A stretch of DNA of 64,000 nucleotides. Origin: Streptomyces inusitatus. Lineage in GTDB: Bacteria > Actinomycetota > Actinomycetes > Streptomycetales > Streptomycetaceae. Positions 15,949 to 24,159 of the stretch are shown here, in pieces. Numbering within the stretch: the stretch's first letter is position 1; each line of letters begins with the position of its first letter. Below the pieces are notes generated by a model that saw nothing but the letters and a program-made list of their open reading frames with translations, was not told where the DNA came from and made no database searches. Location of the stretch: positions 60,738 through 124,737 of the forward strand of contig NZ_BMWG01000011.1 in NCBI RefSeq assembly GCF_014651115.1. The letters run 5' to 3'. A program made the translations under genes and the position numbers.

Positions 15949-17954
15949 GCGACGTACTGCTGGCGATGCCGCCGGTGAGCGAGGCGGTGCAATTCCCGTA
16001 TCTGGCCCTGCCCCAGCTCACGGCGGCCTGGCGGGCCCGGGGCCACGAGGTGCGCACGGTCGACCTCAACCTTGAGTACCGCGCCCGGGTGATGCTGCGC
16101 GACGCTCCCGGCACCGGCGGCCCGAGCGGCGCACCGCCCACCGCCGGGGCCGTGTTCAGAACCGTCAGCGAGCGCTACCGGGCGCTGCACGGCTCCCGGC
16201 TGCTGCGGACGGCGGGGGACCGGACGTCGGGGTTCGCCCAGGAGGCCGCGATCCGGGCGACGGGCCGCTATGTCACCCAGCAGGCCGACCGGGACGGCTG
16301 GATCCTCCACGGCCCCCTCCTCCTGTCCGAGCTGGACACCCTGGTCGCCCGCAGCAGGGAGCGCTGGTCGGCACAGTGGTGCGCCGGACGGCTCGACGAG
16401 CTGCTCACCGGGGATCCCGCGCGGATCCTGGGCTTCTCCGTCCCGTTCTTCAGCCAGGTCGTCCCGGTGCTCACCCTCTGCGCGCTGGTGAAGGAGCGCA
16501 GGCCCGAGCAGCGGATCATGCTCGGCGGCCCGACCGTCCAGATGTGGGCCGCCGCGCTGCGGAAGAGGACGGCGGCGGCACGGCAGGTGGACCACTGGTG
16601 CCTGGGCCACGGCGAGGAGTATCCGACCCGTCTCCTCGGCGGCACCGGGCCCGGCGGCCGTGGCTCTCGTACGCGGATACGCACTGGTCGTACGGCCGGG
16701 ATCCGCCGCGCGGAGGCCGTGGAGGCGGTGGAGGCGGTGGCGGCGGAGGCGGCGGAGGCGGCGGAGGGCGCGCCGGACGACGCCGGGAGCGCCGGGCTCG
16801 CGGACGGATTCGCCCTCAATGAGCAACCCGCCCCGGATTTTGGCCCGTTCGACTTCCGGGACTACAGCAATCAGGCGCATCAGTTTCCCTACCGGCTCAC
16901 CGTCGGCTGCTTCTGGGGAAAATGCACCTTCTGCTCGTACGGGAACCGCTACCGCGACGCCCGCGCCTTCCAGCAGATCGATCCGGAGACCGCCGCCCGC
17001 CAGCTCGTCGGCCTCTCCGCGGGCCTGGGGATCACCGATGTGGCGGTCGCCGACGAGAACACGGGCCTGCGGCATCTGCTGCGGGTGATGGAGGCGGTCC
17101 GCGCGCGCGGAGCCTCGCTGACCTTCCGGATCCGGGCCCGGCTGGAACCGGAGCTGGCCGACCCCGCGTTCTGTCTGCGGCTCCGCGAGGCCGGATGCGT
17201 ACAGGTGTCGACCGGCTTCGAGACCAGCCGGCAGGAGATCCTGGACTCCCTGCGCAAGGGCCAGGACGCCGCCCACGCCGAACGCGCCGTACAGAATCTC
17301 GTCCGGGCGGGCATCGTCGCCAATCTCTCCTTCATGGACGGTTACGGGCATCCACTGGCGGCCCGGGGCTTCCACGACACCGTCGACATGATCCAGCGGC
17401 ACCCGGCCGAACTGGGCCTGGACACCATGCAGCTGCTCGTCGCGGAACCGGGCAGCTATCTGTGGGCCGAGCGGCTGCGGTCGGCGAGCGACGACGAATA
17501 CCTCGTCACCAATGACGGGCTGGCCTTCGCCGCCGGTCGCGTCGGCGGCGCGATGCTCGACGGCGAGGCCACCGAGGAGGCCCGCCGACGGCTGCTGCGG
17601 ATGACCGTGGAGGCGGTGCCGGACGTCGAACGGGCGAGCCGTCCCGACCTGCCGCAGGTCCAAGTCCAGGTCCCAGTTCCAGTCCCAGTCCAGGTCGGCC
17701 GGGGCGGGGAGGTGACCGCCCTCCGTCAGGGGCTGAGGGCCCGGCCGCGCTTCGCGGTGGCGCTCGACTCCGTACAGACGCGCTGGTTCCTCGCCGATGT
17801 GGCCTGGCCGAGGATGACGGCCGTCCCCGCCGGAGTGGTGCGCACCCCCGACGGCTTTCTGACCGCCGACCAGCCCGGCGCGCAGCGCTGGCTCACCCGG
17901 ATGATCGACAAACGGTTGCTCGAACCGGAATCCCCGGAAGCGGAGAGTTCCTGA
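15945..17954 (+). CDS. B12-binding-domain radical SAM enzyme
   Basis: 669 residues, RBS GGGGGAGGAGG. The N-terminal region (1-~225) is a cobalamin-binding-like Rossmann domain: VLLAMPPVSEAVQFPYLALPQLTAAWRARGHEV, ILGFSVPFFSQVVP, IMLGGPTVQMW. The canonical DxHxxG is not obvious. The radical SAM core has a CX4CX2C cluster motif, C322/C327/C330 in GCFWGKCTFCSYGN, followed by a TIM-barrel region. A low-complexity EAVEAV/AAEAAEAAE linker (~255-280) separates the two parts, and a VQVQVPVPVPVQV repeat lies near 570. Likely chemistry is C-methylation or another radical modification of the precursor. The start overlaps the previous stop, and the stop overlaps the next start (TGATG). Confidence 0.85.
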   Translation: MSDVLLAMPPVSEAVQFPYLALPQLTAAWRARGHEVRTVDLNLEYRARVMLRDAPGTGGPSGAPPTAGAVFRTVSERYRALHGSRLLRTAGDRTSGFAQEAAIRATGRYVTQQADRDGWILHGPLLLSELDTLVARSRERWSAQWCAGRLDELLTGDPARILGFSVPFFSQVVPVLTLCALVKERRPEQRIMLGGPTVQMWAAALRKRTAAARQVDHWCLGHGEEYPTRLLGGTGPGGRGSRTRIRTGRTAGIRRAEAVEAVEAVAAEAAEAAEGAPDDAGSAGLADGFALNEQPAPDFGPFDFRDYSNQAHQFPYRLTVGCFWGKCTFCSYGNRYRDARAFQQIDPETAARQLVGLSAGLGITDVAVADENTGLRHLLRVMEAVRARGASLTFRIRARLEPELADPAFCLRLREAGCVQVSTGFETSRQEILDSLRKGQDAAHAERAVQNLVRAGIVANLSFMDGYGHPLAARGFHDTVDMIQRHPAELGLDTMQLLVAEPGSYLWAERLRSASDDEYLVTNDGLAFAAGRVGGAMLDGEATEEARRRLLRMTVEAVPDVERASRPDLPQVQVQVPVPVPVQVGRGGEVTALRQGLRARPRFAVALDSVQTRWFLADVAWPRMTAVPAGVVRTPDGFLTADQPGAQRWLTRMIDKRLLEPESPEAESS

Positions 17955-18889
17955 TGGAGAAGCTCGGACTCGGGTTGGGCATGGACCTCGTATGGGGCGA
18001 GCGCATCGGCTTTGAAAGGGGCGGGCCCGGGCGTCCGACCGACCAGGTGGAGACCTTCCTGAAGCGGAACGCCCATGAGTACGACTACATGTTCGTCGCC
18101 TTCCAGCCCGTCGACCACGGTCCGCTGACACCGGAGCGCTACTTCCCCGCGTACGACCGGATCTTCGAGCTGTTCGGCCCGGAGCGCCCACGCGCCTTCC
18201 ACCACACGATGCTCAACACCGGCAGCCCCGAGACCTACGAGGGCTCCGCGGTCGCTGATTTCACCAACGCCCTGGTCGAGCGGTACGGATTCCGCTGGAT
18301 CATCGAGGATCTGGGCATCTGGTCACTGGCCGGGCGGAGCCTGCCGTACCCCATGCCGCCGGTGCTGACCGAGGAGGGCCTGCGGCTGTGCGTGGCGCAG
18401 GTGGGCCAGTGGGTGCGACGGCTGGACGCGCCGCTGTCGGTCGAGTTCCCCGGTTTCACCGAGGGCGGCAGCTTCCTGGTGGGCACGCTGGACGCCTTCG
18501 ACTTCTACGCCTCGGTGATCCGGGAGACGGGAGCGCTCGCGACCGTCGACATCGGCCATGTGCTGGCCTACCAGTGGCTGATGGGCCGGACCGGTGAGCG
18601 GATGTTCGAAGGGCTCGACGCGCTGCCGCTGGAACGCTGCCACGAGGTGCATCTGTCGGGCTGTCAGATCGTCGACGGAAGATTCCGCGATCTGCACCAC
18701 GGCGTTCTGCTGGACGAGCAGCTCGCCCTGCTGGAGCATCTGCTGCCCAGGATGCCCAGGCTCACCGGGGTGACCTATGAGGATCCGAAGTTCGGGGCGG
18801 ACGGAGCGCTGGTGCCCAAGTCCCGCCCGAACGCCGAGCGCCTCTTCTCCATCGTCCGCTCCTGGAAGGAGTACGGCCGTGCCGTCTGA
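17954..18889 (+). CDS. DUF692-type multinuclear non-heme iron enzyme (MNIO), divergent
   Basis: 311 residues with a TIM-barrel pattern of the DUF692/MbnB group. Visible metal-ligand blocks are GMDLVWGE at the N-terminus, AFHHTML (~75-80), FRWIIEDLGIW, LSVEFPGF, VDIGHVLAYQW (D199, H202) and HEVHLSGCQI (H230, H233) followed by DLHHGVLLDEQ. These correspond to the conserved His/Asp/Glu ligands of MNIOs, though spacing differs from MbnB and TglH. MNIOs perform oxidative rearrangements or cleavage on peptide residues, classically Cys, and in recent examples also Asp. The core here lacks Cys, so the reaction would be unusual. It is coupled to both neighbours. Confidence 0.78.
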   Translation: MEKLGLGLGMDLVWGERIGFERGGPGRPTDQVETFLKRNAHEYDYMFVAFQPVDHGPLTPERYFPAYDRIFELFGPERPRAFHHTMLNTGSPETYEGSAVADFTNALVERYGFRWIIEDLGIWSLAGRSLPYPMPPVLTEEGLRLCVAQVGQWVRRLDAPLSVEFPGFTEGGSFLVGTLDAFDFYASVIRETGALATVDIGHVLAYQWLMGRTGERMFEGLDALPLERCHEVHLSGCQIVDGRFRDLHHGVLLDEQLALLEHLLPRMPRLTGVTYEDPKFGADGALVPKSRPNAERLFSIVRSWKEYGRAV

Positions 18890-19754
18890 GGCCCCGGACA
18901 CCGGGGCGTCTGAGGCCCCGGACACCGGCACCGGTGCCGGTGCCGGTCGGCACGAGCGGATCCTGCGGGTCCTGGACCGGCTGCTGTACGACGCCCCTTT
19001 CCGCGCCGCCTTCATCTCCGGCGGCCCCCGGAACCCGGAATTCCCTGTCGACGGCGATCTCATCGACGCCTTCGGCAGGGTGGACCCGCACGAGCTGACC
19101 CTTGTGGGCCGCCGTATCCGCTCCAAGGTCGTCGGCGGAACCGAAACCGGGACCGGAGCCGGAGCCGGAGCCGGAACCAGAACCGGTCCGGGACTCAAGG
19201 ACGCGTTCCCGCGCACCCTCGAAGCCGTCCGCGAGCTGCACGGCGTCACGGCCAACGAGCTGGCCGAGGCGTTCATCGCCTCGCCGTCCTTCCAGGACTT
19301 CCGGGACGTCCCCTTCTCGCCCCGGGGCCGCGGCACGACACTGCCCGAGTGCTTCCACCACTTCATGGCGGCCCCGCCGCCCTTCGACCCCGGCGGCGCG
19401 CTGGAACCGCTCGTCCACTTCGAGGCCGCCACCGCCGTGGCCCGCGCGGTCGCCGCGGGCGCGGGCGCGACCTTCGCCGTCACCCTGCCGGAATCGGCGT
19501 TCCACGGCTCGGTGTTCTGCGCGTTCCGCGAGTACGACGAGGCCCCCGCCGCCTGGGCGCTGCGCCCGACGATGTATCTGGCCGACGCGGGGCGCTGTGT
19601 CGTCGGACCGGCCCGCCGCCCGGTGTTCGAAGCGCTGAGGACGATCCTCGCGGGGCGGGGAGAGCTGATCGCCGCCGAGGTCCGAGAGCCGCTGGAGCAG
19701 CGGCTGCGCGCATGGGGGTTCCGCCGGCAGGTCGGCGACCGACCCCCGCCCTGA
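18879..19754 (+). CDS. Probable MNIO partner protein (HvfC/RRE-like)
   Basis: 291 residues from GTG 18879 with RBS TGGAAGGAG, overlapping the MNIO gene by 11 bases. Residues ~25-85 (ILRVLDRLLYDAPFRAAF...DLIDAFGRVDPHELTLVGRRIR) and ~100-150 (DAFPRTLEAVRELHGVTANELAEAFIASPSF) look like the helical DUF2063/HvfC-type partner that delivers precursor to DUF692 enzymes. The C-terminal part could be the recognition domain. Linkers are hexanucleotide repeats giving Thr-Gly-Ala-Gly runs (TGTGAGAG at ~15 and ~95). I infer leader binding. No catalytic motif is seen. Confidence 0.65.
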   Translation: MPSEAPDTGASEAPDTGTGAGAGRHERILRVLDRLLYDAPFRAAFISGGPRNPEFPVDGDLIDAFGRVDPHELTLVGRRIRSKVVGGTETGTGAGAGAGTRTGPGLKDAFPRTLEAVRELHGVTANELAEAFIASPSFQDFRDVPFSPRGRGTTLPECFHHFMAAPPPFDPGGALEPLVHFEAATAVARAVAAGAGATFAVTLPESAFHGSVFCAFREYDEAPAAWALRPTMYLADAGRCVVGPARRPVFEALRTILAGRGELIAAEVREPLEQRLRAWGFRRQVGDRPPP

Positions 19755-19798
19755 GCATCCGCACGCACACCGGCACCGGCACCGACATCGGGAGAGGC

Positions 19799-20851
19799 AT
19801 GCACATCAAGGATCTCGCGGCGGACCGGTCGGCGGAGGGACTGCCCGACCTCTTCACCGTCGTACTGGCGAAGGACCGCGCGGCCGTCGCCGCCAATGAG
19901 CTGCTGCACCGGGTGGTCGCCCGGCAGTATCTGGTCCGGCTGCTCCGGGCGGTGCGCCGGCTGCGCACGGAGCGGCCGGCGGCACCGCAGCTCACCGCCG
20001 TGGCAGCACTGCTGGACGCCGCGGACCTCGACACCGCGTTCGACTGGGCGACCCGGCCGGATGTGACGGGCTGGATCTGGCGCAGCGGGATGAGCGGCGC
20101 GGACCCCGCCGAACTCCTGGACCAGCTCGGCCGCTGCCTGGCCGGGGAGCCGGCCGGAGCCGCCGCCTCCGTACCCCTCGGGCGGCACCCCGCCGTCCCC
20201 GTGATCACTCCTGGGACCTCCGCCCGGTCGGCGCAGCTCTTCGACTGGGCGTCGGAGGGCGACGAGCGCCCGCTCGCCCTCGATCCGGTGCGGGCCGCGG
20301 CCTTCGCCGCGCGGGTGCGGGCCGCCGCCGAGGTGCTGGGGAGGCTGTGGCCGGAGGGGCTCGACACGGCGGCCACGGACATCAGGGCGTTCGCCGCGCT
20401 CGGCGGCCACCGGGGGCTGCGGCCGCTGAACTTCAGCGTCCACGGTCTGCGCGGACTGGTGCTGACCAGCGAGCGGCCCGCTTACATGCTCGCCCAGACC
20501 CTCGTCCACGAGGCCACCCACCAGCGGTTCAGCGGGATCCTCGACTGTGTCGCGGTCGTCCGCAACCCCACCGCCACGCACTACTCGCCGTTCGTCGACG
20601 CGGAGCGCCCGCTCGGGCACATCCTCCACGGCATCCTCTCCTTCATCAACGATGTGCACGCGGCCCGCCGCTGTCTCGCCGCGGAGACCGACGAGAGCGA
20701 ATCCCGGCGGATCGAACGCTATGTGGCGCTGAAGACCGACCAGCTCCGGCTGGCGGAGAAGAACTTCCACGAGGTCGCGGAGCCGACCGCGCACGGCGAG
20801 CGGCTCTTCGAGGGGTGCCGTGCCGCGATCGCGTCCCTGAGCCATGGCTGA
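19799..20851 (+). CDS. HExxH-motif peptide modification enzyme (putative 2-oxoglutarate-dependent beta-hydroxylase)
   Basis: 350 residues with LVHEATHQRFSGILD, so HEATH at 237-241, followed by YSPFVDAERPLGHILHGILSFINDVH, which may supply further ligands. This is the layout of the HEXXH motif peptide-modification family in RiPP loci, some members of which are Fe(II)/2-oxoglutarate enzymes that hydroxylate side-chain beta carbons (aKG-HExxH). It is therefore more likely a hydroxylase than a protease. The start ATG has GGAG four bases upstream. The stop overlaps the TldD gene by 8 bases. Target residues would be Phe or His in the core. Confidence 0.78.
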   Translation: MHIKDLAADRSAEGLPDLFTVVLAKDRAAVAANELLHRVVARQYLVRLLRAVRRLRTERPAAPQLTAVAALLDAADLDTAFDWATRPDVTGWIWRSGMSGADPAELLDQLGRCLAGEPAGAAASVPLGRHPAVPVITPGTSARSAQLFDWASEGDERPLALDPVRAAAFAARVRAAAEVLGRLWPEGLDTAATDIRAFAALGGHRGLRPLNFSVHGLRGLVLTSERPAYMLAQTLVHEATHQRFSGILDCVAVVRNPTATHYSPFVDAERPLGHILHGILSFINDVHAARRCLAAETDESESRRIERYVALKTDQLRLAEKNFHEVAEPTAHGERLFEGCRAAIASLSHG

Positions 20852-21854
20852 GACCCTGGCCGCCGAGCTGGGACGGGCACGTGTCCTGCTGGGGCCGGGG
20901 GCCAGGGTCACCGCCGGTGAGACGGACGGGCTCTGGAGCGTACGGATGAGCCTGGGCCCGCCCCGCCACGGCCACACCCCGCAGTGGGGCGTGGCCGCGT
21001 ACGACAAGGCCCATGTGACGGCCCGGATCGGCGAAGGCGTCGCCGAGCTGACCTCGGACCGGGAGCTGCTCAAGGCCCGCGGACCGCTGACGGCGCCGGT
21101 CACGGGCCCCGCGCTGCTCACCCCGACCGCCGCCGGAGTGCTCGTGCACGAGTGCTTCGGCCACACCAGCGAGGCCGACAACTACCTCGCCCACGGCGGC
21201 GCGCTGAACCGGGGGGTCGGCGACCTCTGGACCCGGGCCCCGCTGACGGTACGGGACCGGCCCGGGGCCCATCCGTACGCGGGCAGCTACACGCGCGACG
21301 ACGAGGGTACGGACGCCCGGACGGTGACGCTGCTGGCGGACGGGCGCTGGGCCGGACTGCTCACGGACCGCGCGACCCGGTGGCTCAGCGGCGGACACAG
21401 CACCGGCCACGGCCGGGGCGGCGGGGGAGCGATCGCCCCCCGGTGCAGCGTGCTGGAGGTGCGCCCCGGGAGTCACCCGCCGTCCGCGCTGCTCGGCGGC
21501 CTCGGCGACGGCTGGCTGCTCGGAACGGCGATCGGCGGGTTCTCCGTGCGCGAGCACGCGATCATCGAGCTGCTGTGGGCCCGCCGGGTACGCGCCGGAC
21601 GGCTCACGGACGAGGTGATCGGCCCGGCGGCGATCTGCGCCCGCAAGACCGCGCTGGCCGCGCGCATCACCGCGCTGGGCGACGATGTCTCGGTGCTCAG
21701 CTCGCCGTACACCTGCGTCAAGGGCGGGCACGAGGTCGGCTCCACCCTCATCAGCCCCTCCATGCTGCTGGAGCGCTGTGTGCTGCGCCCGCTCAAGGAC
21801 GTCCGGCGGCTGGTGTCCCGCGCTCACCCGGGCGCGGACAGGGCCGCGCGGTAG
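20844..21854 (+). CDS. TldD-like metallopeptidase, putative leader protease
   Basis: 336 residues with the TldD/PmbA zinc motif HECFGH at 102-107 in VLVHECFGHTSEADN, then the barrel-forming GDLWTRAPLTV, GLLTDRATRWLSGG and GGFSVREHAIIELLWARRV segments. It is about 130 residues shorter than E. coli TldD, mainly at the N-terminus. TldD/TldE trims leaders in microcin B17 and other RiPPs, and a TldE-type second subunit is not present here. As last gene of the coupled set it probably removes the leader. It ends 31 bases inside the convergent monooxygenase gene. Confidence 0.8.
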   Translation: MAETLAAELGRARVLLGPGARVTAGETDGLWSVRMSLGPPRHGHTPQWGVAAYDKAHVTARIGEGVAELTSDRELLKARGPLTAPVTGPALLTPTAAGVLVHECFGHTSEADNYLAHGGALNRGVGDLWTRAPLTVRDRPGAHPYAGSYTRDDEGTDARTVTLLADGRWAGLLTDRATRWLSGGHSTGHGRGGGGAIAPRCSVLEVRPGSHPPSALLGGLGDGWLLGTAIGGFSVREHAIIELLWARRVRAGRLTDEVIGPAAICARKTALAARITALGDDVSVLSSPYTCVKGGHEVGSTLISPSMLLERCVLRPLKDVRRLVSRAHPGADRAAR

Positions 21855-23497
21855 CCGGCCAGGGCCCGCGCGGCGTCGGCGAGCGGGAAGCGGGCGGCGA
21901 GCTGTCCGTCCGGGCGGACGGCGAAGCCGGTCGGTCCGCCGGGGCGGTAGAGCCGGGCGAACTCCCCGGCGGAGTCGCGGTATCCGGGGACGGTCAGGGC
22001 GTCGAGGGCGTCGAGGGCGGCCGTCGGCGCTTCGCGGGCGAGGACGGCGACGATGTCGGGGCCGCCCCCGGCGCTCAGCGCCGCCTGCGCCGCCTCGGCC
22101 AGTTCGGCGGGGTCGGCCGAGTACAGGAGCACCACATGCCCCGTACGGCCGCGCAGCACGTCCAGCAGCCGCAGCGGGTAGGCGGCGACGGAGGCGGTCA
22201 GTCCGGCGCAGTCCGGGGCCCGGTCGCCGGGCTGGGGCGCGTCGGCCGGGCCGTGGGGGCGGCCGGTGAGCGGGCCGCCCCGGTAGCCGACGAGCAGTTG
22301 GGCCTCGCGGAGCAGCAGGGTCCGGGGGCCCTCGGGGTCGGCCTCGACGCCGTGGGCGGCGTGGCGCACGGTCCGGCCGACGACCTCCTCGCCGACCGGG
22401 CGGCGCTCGGCGTCGTAGCTGCCGAGCAGGGCGCTCCCCGCCTCCCCGCGGACGACGAGGGCGAGTTTCCACGCCAGGTTGCAGGCGTCCTGGATACCGG
22501 TGTTCATACCCTGGGCGCCGGTCGGCGGGTGGATGTGGGCGGCGTCGCCCGCGACGAAGACCCGGCCGTCCCCGTAGCGGTCGACGATCCGATGGCTGAC
22601 GCGGAAGACGGAGGACCAGCGCATCCGGGAGAGCACGGCCGGCTCGGGGGCGAGCCGGTCCACGACGGCCTGGATCCGGGACAGCTCCGGGAGCGCACGG
22701 CCGTCCTCCGGTCCGCCCTCCAGCCCGTGCGCCACGCCGTCGCCGCCCGCGCTCTCCCCGCCCCCGCCCCCGCCCTCGGCCCGCGCGGAGAGCTCGGGCG
22801 GGACCAGCATCGACATGCGGTAACGGCCCGTACCGGGCAGCGGAACGCAGGCCAGCAGATCGTCGGTGGAGCCGTCGTCGGCCAGATGGCTGGAGCGCAC
22901 GACGTATCCGTACGGCAGATCCCAGTCGGCCTCGACATCGGCCAGCATGTACTCCTCGGGGAAGGCCCCGCCCCCGAAGGCGAGCCCCAGCCCCTTGCGG
23001 ACGGTGCTGTGGGCCCCGTCGCAGCCGATCAGATGGCCGACACGGACCTCCTCCTCGGCACCGGAGGCGGTGCGCAGCGCGGCGGTCACCCCGTCCCGGT
23101 CCTGAGCGAACGACAGCAGCTCGGTGCCGCGCTCGACGGCCGTGCCCAGCCCCGCGACGTACTCCTCAAGAAGGCGCTCGGTCTCGTACTGCGGCAGTGC
23201 GGCGAAGCCGTACGGCACCTCCGGCGGCAGCGCGAGCTCGATCCGCGCCCGCTCCCGGCCATTGACCCAGACCAGCTGGCCACGCAGCGGAATGGCAGCC
23301 TCCAGGGCGGCGCGCGCCAGGCCCATCCGGTCCCAGATCTCGAAGGTGCGCGGCTGGACGCCGACCGCCTTGGCGTACGGCAGCCGGGCCGGCAGCCGGT
23401 CGACGAGACGGCAGCGCACCCCGCGACGGCGGAGTTCGGCCGCCGCGCTCAGTCCGACCGGACCGGCGCCCACGATCAGTACATCGTCGGTCATCAC
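21824..23497 (-). CDS. FAD-dependent aromatic hydroxylase/monooxygenase (PheA/TfdB-like)
   Basis: 557 residues with the ADP-binding GAGPVGLSAAAEL motif near the start, DG motif LIGCDGAHSTVRK (~155-168) and the FAD-ribose GDAAHIHPPTGAQGMNTGIQDACNLAWKL motif (~305-335). A thioredoxin-like C-terminal domain (~400-550) is typical of rifampicin- and phenol-hydroxylase groups. A Gly-rich insert GEGGGGGGES-like lies near 240. It is convergent with the RiPP cluster and overlaps the TldD gene, so it is probably a separate unit. Some involvement in tailoring the peptide cannot be excluded. Confidence 0.88.
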   Translation of the reverse strand: MMTDDVLIVGAGPVGLSAAAELRRRGVRCRLVDRLPARLPYAKAVGVQPRTFEIWDRMGLARAALEAAIPLRGQLVWVNGRERARIELALPPEVPYGFAALPQYETERLLEEYVAGLGTAVERGTELLSFAQDRDGVTAALRTASGAEEEVRVGHLIGCDGAHSTVRKGLGLAFGGGAFPEEYMLADVEADWDLPYGYVVRSSHLADDGSTDDLLACVPLPGTGRYRMSMLVPPELSARAEGGGGGGESAGGDGVAHGLEGGPEDGRALPELSRIQAVVDRLAPEPAVLSRMRWSSVFRVSHRIVDRYGDGRVFVAGDAAHIHPPTGAQGMNTGIQDACNLAWKLALVVRGEAGSALLGSYDAERRPVGEEVVGRTVRHAAHGVEADPEGPRTLLLREAQLLVGYRGGPLTGRPHGPADAPQPGDRAPDCAGLTASVAAYPLRLLDVLRGRTGHVVLLYSADPAELAEAAQAALSAGGGPDIVAVLAREAPTAALDALDALTVPGYRDSAGEFARLYRPGGPTGFAVRPDGQLAARFPLADAARALAGYRAALSAPG

Positions 23498-23646
23498 GGG
23501 TCTCTCCCAGCGGCTGTCCCCCGGGACCGGCCCCGTACTCCATGGTCGCCCGCCGGTGCGCGGACGGCGATCCGGGCCCGCCGGAGGAAGATCCTCATGC
23601 GCTCATGACCGAACGGCGGAACAATCTTCAGTGGAAGGGAGCGGTC

Positions 23647-24135
23647 ATGGCAGATGTCCAGGAGTCCGAGGACGCCATGGGCGACGAGGTCTATCAGCCC
23701 CAGGGCCCGGGAGACAGCGAGGTGCTCGACGACGTGGGCATCCTCGACTCCGAGGACACCCTTCTCAACCGGGGCGTCGACCCTTACGACGAGGGCTGGT
23801 CCCCTCCGGAGCGCCCCCTCGGCGTCGACCACACGGGCGTCACCGCCCGCGAGCAGCGGGAGGGCGAGACGCTGGACGAGCGGCTCGCCGAGGAGGTGCC
23901 CGAGGACTGGGACCGGGCGTACGAGGGCGACGGCGTCGGCGACGCGGCCGACACCGACGGGGAACTCCTCGACGACGAGGTGGGCGACCGCCGCGCGGGC
24001 CGTCTCGTGGCCCCCGACGAGGGCACCCGTCCCGACGAGGAGAAAGACCTCCTGGCGCGCGACGAGGGCTTCGCCGGAGGAGCTGCTTCCGCCGAGGAGG
24101 CCGCCGTCCACGTCGTTCCCGACGACGACTACTGA
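23647..24135 (+). CDS. DUF5709 family protein
   Basis: 162 residues, strongly acidic (pI clearly low) and Asp/Glu/Gly-rich, probably largely disordered. The block DEVYQPQGPGDSEVLDDVG, followed by LDYEDTL-type and GWSPPERP segments, is the DUF5709 signature, a conserved actinobacterial protein of unknown function. RBS GGAAGGGA precedes ATG 23647. The upstream open frame is not preferred. Confidence 0.85.
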   Translation: MADVQESEDAMGDEVYQPQGPGDSEVLDDVGILDSEDTLLNRGVDPYDEGWSPPERPLGVDHTGVTAREQREGETLDERLAEEVPEDWDRAYEGDGVGDAADTDGELLDDEVGDRRAGRLVAPDEGTRPDEEKDLLARDEGFAGGAASAEEAAVHVVPDDDY

Positions 24136-24159
24136 GTCCTCTGAGTCCTCTGAGTCCTC
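24133..24159 (+). repeat. Three 9-bp tandem repeats at a stop codon
   Basis: TGAGTCCTC is repeated three times and starts exactly at the TGA of the DUF5709 gene. It separates it from the end of the convergent Mrr-like gene. Confidence 0.8.

Noticed and set aside
14769..17954. 1061-codon frame running through UPF0489 and radical SAM genes
   Set aside because: Only the part from 15945 is the real radical SAM gene. The upstream part is the wrong frame of the UPF0489 gene.
18323..21181. 952-codon minus-strand open frame across the RiPP genes
   Set aside because: A shadow frame rich in Arg, Pro and Ala with no motif. The plus-strand genes carry clear enzyme signatures and overlaps.
21824..23497. 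The flavin monooxygenase as a member of the RiPP operon
   Set aside because: It is on the opposite strand, convergent and overlapping at its 3' end. Nothing ties it to the peptide pathway beyond proximity.
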